This document shows positions 59,150-64,000 of a DNA stretch of 64,000 nucleotides, piece by piece. The notes under the pieces were generated by a model. That model was not told where the DNA came from, did no database searches, and was given only the letters and a program-made list of their open reading frames with translations. The stretch comes from Lota lota (lineage: Eukaryota; Chordata; Actinopteri; Gadiformes; Lotidae). A program made the translations under genes and the position numbers. The DNA lies in the NCBI GenBank assembly GCA_026745465.1, contig JACYXH010000310.1, positions 6,626,501-6,690,500 on the forward strand. The letters are read 5' to 3'. Numbering within the stretch: position 1 is the first letter of the stretch; each line of letters opens with the position of its first letter.

Positions 59150-61160
59150 ATGAAGATAAATGTACTCATACATAAATGCTCTCAGAAATAGATTTACTTC
59201 ATTGCATGCTCAGGTCTGACACAGACAATGGCTGCATCTTAATTTAGTTTGTTCTCCCTTTTTTTCTCACACACACAAACAGAGACAGGCGCACACACGC
59301 ATACTCACACCCACATGCACACACACGCATTTACACACACAAAACACATTTTCTCAACGTGAAATGGATCTTGTTCGGAGGCCCGCACAGCGAAGCCTCC
59401 ATTGAGGTTCCTGTGCTGCTCTCTGAGCTCTCAGAGAGCCTTTAAAACACACATCTCATCGCTGCAGTTACCACGGCGTCCCCCATCAGCAGCTCCAATC
59501 ACTCAGGTCCTGAGTCTGACCCCAGGTGAGCTTAAGAGTTCCCATTAAGCTGCACTCTGAACACAGAAGCCCCCAGCCAGCCAGCCAGCCAGCCAGCCAC
59601 CTCGGCCCCCAGATCCCTGGCTCTTCAGCCTCTGAGTGCTGAGCCGCTGGAAGACATTAGCTTTAGCGTAGCTTAGCATCTCCTGAGCCAGAGCTGTAGA
59701 CGTCCCTCTTCTTAAAACAGTATTGACTGTCAATCACTAGCAAACATGGAATAGGGTTGTGTGTGTATGGTTTGTTGATGTTTGTTGTGTGTTGTACTTT
59801 ATTGCGTGTGTTGTAGTTGAATATTTAGCTTTAGTGTGATTTAATATTGCTAGATAGTTAAGGACATATAAGGGCACATCAAAATCATATTGTTGTGGAA
59901 TGTTTTTAGAAGTTATCTTGTTAGGAAGACGTATATGCCCTTTGAACCTTGCAATTAGACCAACATTGAAAGACAAAAACAGAAAACTGGGAGATTTCTT
60001 TTATTATCTATAAGCTAGTGGAAGAGAAGCAAACACACATATACACACATACACACACATTCACGCATGCCGATACATAGAGAAACAGACACACATACAC
60101 ATACACAAACACACACACACACACACAAAACCACATGTGCCTTGAAGATTAAGTGGAAAAGCTTAGTCATGTCAGTCAGTCCATCATTTGAAAAGTCGCT
60201 GCATAAATAAACATTATTCATACTGTGTTGAAAGAGGTCGAACCATTTAGAATTTAAATATGCCATGACGTTTCGACGGGTTTATTGTGTTCAACAATAC
60301 TTATGTTGCAGTTATTTCCAACGGCGCACAAAGACTAGCCGTTAAAAACGAGGCTCTACTCCCTTAGTGTCATTTCCAAATAGCACTCCAACCAACAGCA
60401 AGCTGAACCTCAAGCATAATTGTTTTAGTGTCTTGAGTGCATGCATGTGTGTGTGTGTATGTATGTGTGTGTGTGGGCGCATTTATGGGTAAGCTGAAAC
60501 TATAATGGTTGATTTCCTAATTATGTCATTATAAACAATTAATCGGGCAAAATGTTTAATCAATTATTAAAATGATAATCAATGATTTCTCCAACGATCA
60601 GGGAATATATGTTTTCAGCACTATTATGCGTGTATCAGCCTTGTTGTATGTCTCTTTAGTACAAGGCTGCATGTAGTGGTGCATGGCTAACTGATCAACA
60701 GATGACAAGTATATTTGGCATTGGAAGGATGGAATAGATTCCCTGGAAGGGAGGAGAAGATGGGAAGGAGAAGGTAAGGAGAGGACAGGAGATGGGAAGG
60801 GGGAAGGTGGGGAGGTTGTAGGAGGGGAGGAGAAGAGGGGAGGAGAGGAGATGAGGGATGGGCAGGAGAGGAGGAGAGAAAATAAGGGAAAGAGGAAGGG
60901 ATGGGAGGAGAGAAGGGGAGGATAGGGGAGGAGAGAAACCGAGGGTGAGGGGAGAGGAGAGGAAGGCAGGAGTGGGTCGGGGGTGAGGATAGAGGAGACG
61001 ATTGGGGAGGAGAGAAGGGAGGGAGCATGGGTTGTGGGGGGGAGAGATAGCAAAAAGAGGGTAGAAATCCCACAGTCGTCCACAGGCGGTGAAATTGAAG
61101 AGGAAATAATATGAGGCATGTCAGAACGCAATCTGAACCTCGCTCGCCAAGACGGTTAGG
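59150..61160. other. gene-free stretch
   Basis: Short CA tracts at 59268-59350 and 60030-60128, a (GCCA)n run at 59575-59600, AT-rich sequence at 60500-60600 recalling the hAT MITE at 2736, and a purine-rich tract at 60727-61050. The 59360-59560 block is unique and GC-balanced. Confidence 0.35.
60727..61050 (+). repeat. GGAGA purine-rich simple sequence
   Basis: About 320 bp of irregular G/A. Proline/serine-rich frames on the minus strand are translations of it. Confidence 0.85.
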
Positions 61161-61179
61161 GCCGGGCCAGACCCAGAAG

Positions 61180-61381
61180 CAGAGAGAGAGAGAGAGAGAG
61201 CGAGAGAGCAAGAGAGAGGGGATGGAGAGATGGAGAGAGCGAGAGAGGGCATATGAAAGCAGACAGGGGATGGAGAGATGGAGAGAGAGAGAGAGCAGCT
61301 GGTAATGGGGTTATAAAGAGTGTAATCTCTGGCTTGGGCAATAACATTTAGCTGTGGAAACACACACACACATCACACACA

Positions 61382-61438
<57 letters not shown>

Positions 61439-61536
61439 CAGTTTAAAGCGGTCTAGTCAAAAGCTCCATACCTGATGATTTTTTTCAGAATTTACTGCAA
61501 ACTGATGGAGCATTTATAGACACACACACACATACT

Positions 61537-61610
<74 letters not shown>

Positions 61611-61615
61611 CTTGA
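61180..61615 (+). repeat. (GA)n and two (CA)n microsatellites
   Basis: GA at 61182-61295, CA at 61361-61438 and 61520-61609. Confidence 0.95.
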
Positions 61616-61935
61616 GAGTCATCAGTCCTTTTCCCAGAGGGAGAGACTAAACGGACACACCTGGCAGGGTGTGTGACCCATAGCCAGCTCTGATGTTAAC
61701 ACCAACACCTTCATATTAACCATTTATATCCTGATACTTCAACACCGCATCCTCTCATTAAATACCTACGCTTAACCAAATTGAGCCAATGCCTAAAGCT
61801 AACCATGCTGAATGAATACTTCAACCCACCTTGATACCTCAACCCACCTATTAAGATGGTTGCTAGGCTTAAGACATCTTCATCCAAGATTGTACTCATA
61901 CTCAAATACTAACACATTTGAATAAGGTACACAGG

Positions 61936-62976
61936 CCCACACACACACACACAAGTATGCACGCACGCACCCACGCACACAAACAGACAAACACACACAC
62001 ACACATAAACAAACACAGATTGACATGAAGTCGCACAATTACACAAGAAAAAGGTAAACACACACACATACACACACCTGTGAGGAAGAAGCAGCCTGGG
62101 TCTCCTAGGAGCTCTGGGTCCCTGGGCTCCGTGTGGAAACAGTAGAGGAGCTCACTCTGCCCCAGGCTGCATGTTTCCTACCTAATAACAGGCCTGAGGC
62201 ATCCAGCTGACAGAGTCAGACACACACAAACACACACACATAATCAGCCAAACACCGACACACACATCCTCACACACATATACTCACACACACAGTCAAC
62301 AAAACAAACACATACACACACATACATCACATACAGTCAGCCAACCACACACAGTCAGACACACACACACACACACACATAGTCAGCCAAACACAGACAC
62401 ACACACACATCCTCACACACATATACACACACACACAGTCATCGAAACACACACAAACACACACACACACACACACACACGGAGTCAGCAAAACACAGAC
62501 ACATACATCCTCACACACATACACACTTTCATTGAAACACACATACACACACAAACATACATTTACACAAACAGTCAGCCAACCACACACACGGTCAGAC
62601 ACACACAAACACACTTAGTCAGCCAAACACCGACACACACACCCTCACACAAACACACACACAGTCATCGAACCCTCCCCCCCCCCCCACACACACACAC
62701 AGAATCAGCAAAACACTGACACACACACCCTCACACATGCATACACACCCACACAGTCATCGAAACACACACACACACATACACATATAGTCAGCCAGCC
62801 ACACACACAGTCAGACACACAAACACACACACATGGTCAGTCACACTTACACACACACAGACACACACACACACACACATACAGTCATCCAACTACACAC
62901 ACAGCCAGACACACAAACACACACACACACACACATACACATAGTCAGCCAAACTTACACACACACACACACACAC

Positions 62977-63037
<61 letters not shown>

Positions 63038-63150
63038 CAGCCAAACACACACACAGTCAGACACACACCCACACACACACTCACACACACACATACACAT
63101 ACTTGCACACGAAGACACACACAGACACACAGACAGTCAGACAAACACAC
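61936..63150 (+). repeat. composite CA-based satellite with phrased interruptions
   Basis: CA repeats punctuated by recurring phrases: AGTCAGCCAAACAC, CATCCTCACACACATA, AGTCATCGAAACACAC and GGTCAGACACACA. They recur in a similar order at roughly 100-130 bp intervals from about 62216 onward, so the array has grown by duplicating blocks larger than the dinucleotide. Confidence 0.9.
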
Positions 63151-63213
63151 TCAAAAACTCAAATCCACCTGTCCATTATTAAAAGAAATCCCCTCTCTCC
63201 TCTGTCTCTCCAT

Positions 63214-63297
<84 letters not shown>

Positions 63298-63514
63298 TGA
63301 TGGACAGTTGTGGTTTGGGATGTTTTCTTTGGGACTTGCATCCTGTTTGAAAAAGTAGAAATATAATTGTAATACCTGATTGCGCTTTAACTTAAGATGT
63401 TTGTAAATGATCATTCTGTTACAACATGAATACACATGTAAAATGTTTCTCTCCCCTCTTTTTCATCTCTCATTCTCTCTCTCCTTCTATCTTCGCTGAG
63501 TCTCTCTCGCTCTC

Positions 63515-63562
<48 letters not shown>

Positions 63563-63570
63563 TCTGTGTT
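63214..63570 (+). repeat. (CT)n microsatellites
   Basis: A pure tract at 63217-63295 and an imperfect one at 63466-63565. Confidence 0.95.
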
Positions 63571-64000
63571 TTAACTCTCTGGAGGGAATTTCAGCAAAGC
63601 TAAGACCTGTCCAAACCAACCAAACCACCAAGGCAACATGACAACATCACGTCAGTATTCACCCTCAAGTGTGTTCTTAGTCTGATGGCGGTCAACAGAG
63701 CCCATATGACATACACACACATCCAAGGCCCAGATAAAAATAAATAACAAAATTGCCGTGTTCACGCAGACAAAATGGCAGGATGGCGACCACATATTTA
63801 GCACTCAACACAGGCTTGTATTTGTACTTCTATGCCGTTATATTTTTGTACACTTCTATCCTTTAACCGTTATCTTTTCATGTTTGTCTTACTCCTCCTG
63901 ATTTTTTGTTTTTAATTATTGTGTTCTATTGTATCTCTCGCAAAATAGAGGTGTTGTTCTAATATTATGACACCACATCTCCATTCAATCCTGCTCTGTT

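Overview
The window looks like teleost fish nuclear DNA. It holds one intron-rich vertebrate gene, several teleost-type DNA transposons (Tc1/mariner and hAT), tRNA-derived SINEs carrying the common fish tail, two solo LTRs, and very dense (CA)n, (GA)n and C/G-run microsatellites. The exact species cannot be read from the sequence.

The only gene supported end to end is paxbp1 (PAX3/PAX7-binding protein 1, also called GCFC1), on the minus strand. Its coding sequence runs from an ATG at 17708 to a TAG at 5230. I placed 18 coding exons by GT-AG junctions that keep phase throughout. They sum to 2745 nt, or 914 residues plus stop, close to the roughly 917 residues of mammalian PAXBP1 as I remember them. 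A candidate 5' exon at about 4.1-4.3 kb, also on the minus strand, could be the first exon of the next gene. In mammals that neighbour is SYNJ1, in the same orientation, so a head-to-tail paxbp1-synj1 pair is a reasonable inference.

The paxbp1 introns carry most of the locus-specific oddities. Intron 3 ends in a (CCA)14 microsatellite that forms its 3' splice site, and it also holds a decayed hAT transposase with a BED finger. Intron 4 holds an array of 32-bp units that each begin with a donor-like GTAGGG/GTACGG, a 1175-bp hAT element with perfect 8-bp target duplications, and an inverted copy of the end of exon 7 together with its splice donor.

From about 18 kb to 64 kb I find no supported protein-coding gene, apart from transposase remnants and one weak candidate exon at 47.34 kb. 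In mammals PAXBP1 is followed on this side by C21orf62 and then the OLIG2/OLIG1 loci, so the desert may be cis-regulatory sequence for olig genes (inference). It contains CTCF-like motifs, AT-rich blocks of unique sequence that resemble conserved non-coding elements, and many structured repeats: a 35-bp minisatellite with higher-order periodicity, a 32-bp minisatellite that flips orientation, a long foldback pair near 35.6 kb, and a nest of a Tc1 element containing one solo LTR that contains another (52.6-54.7 kb). The last 2 kb is a composite CA-based satellite.
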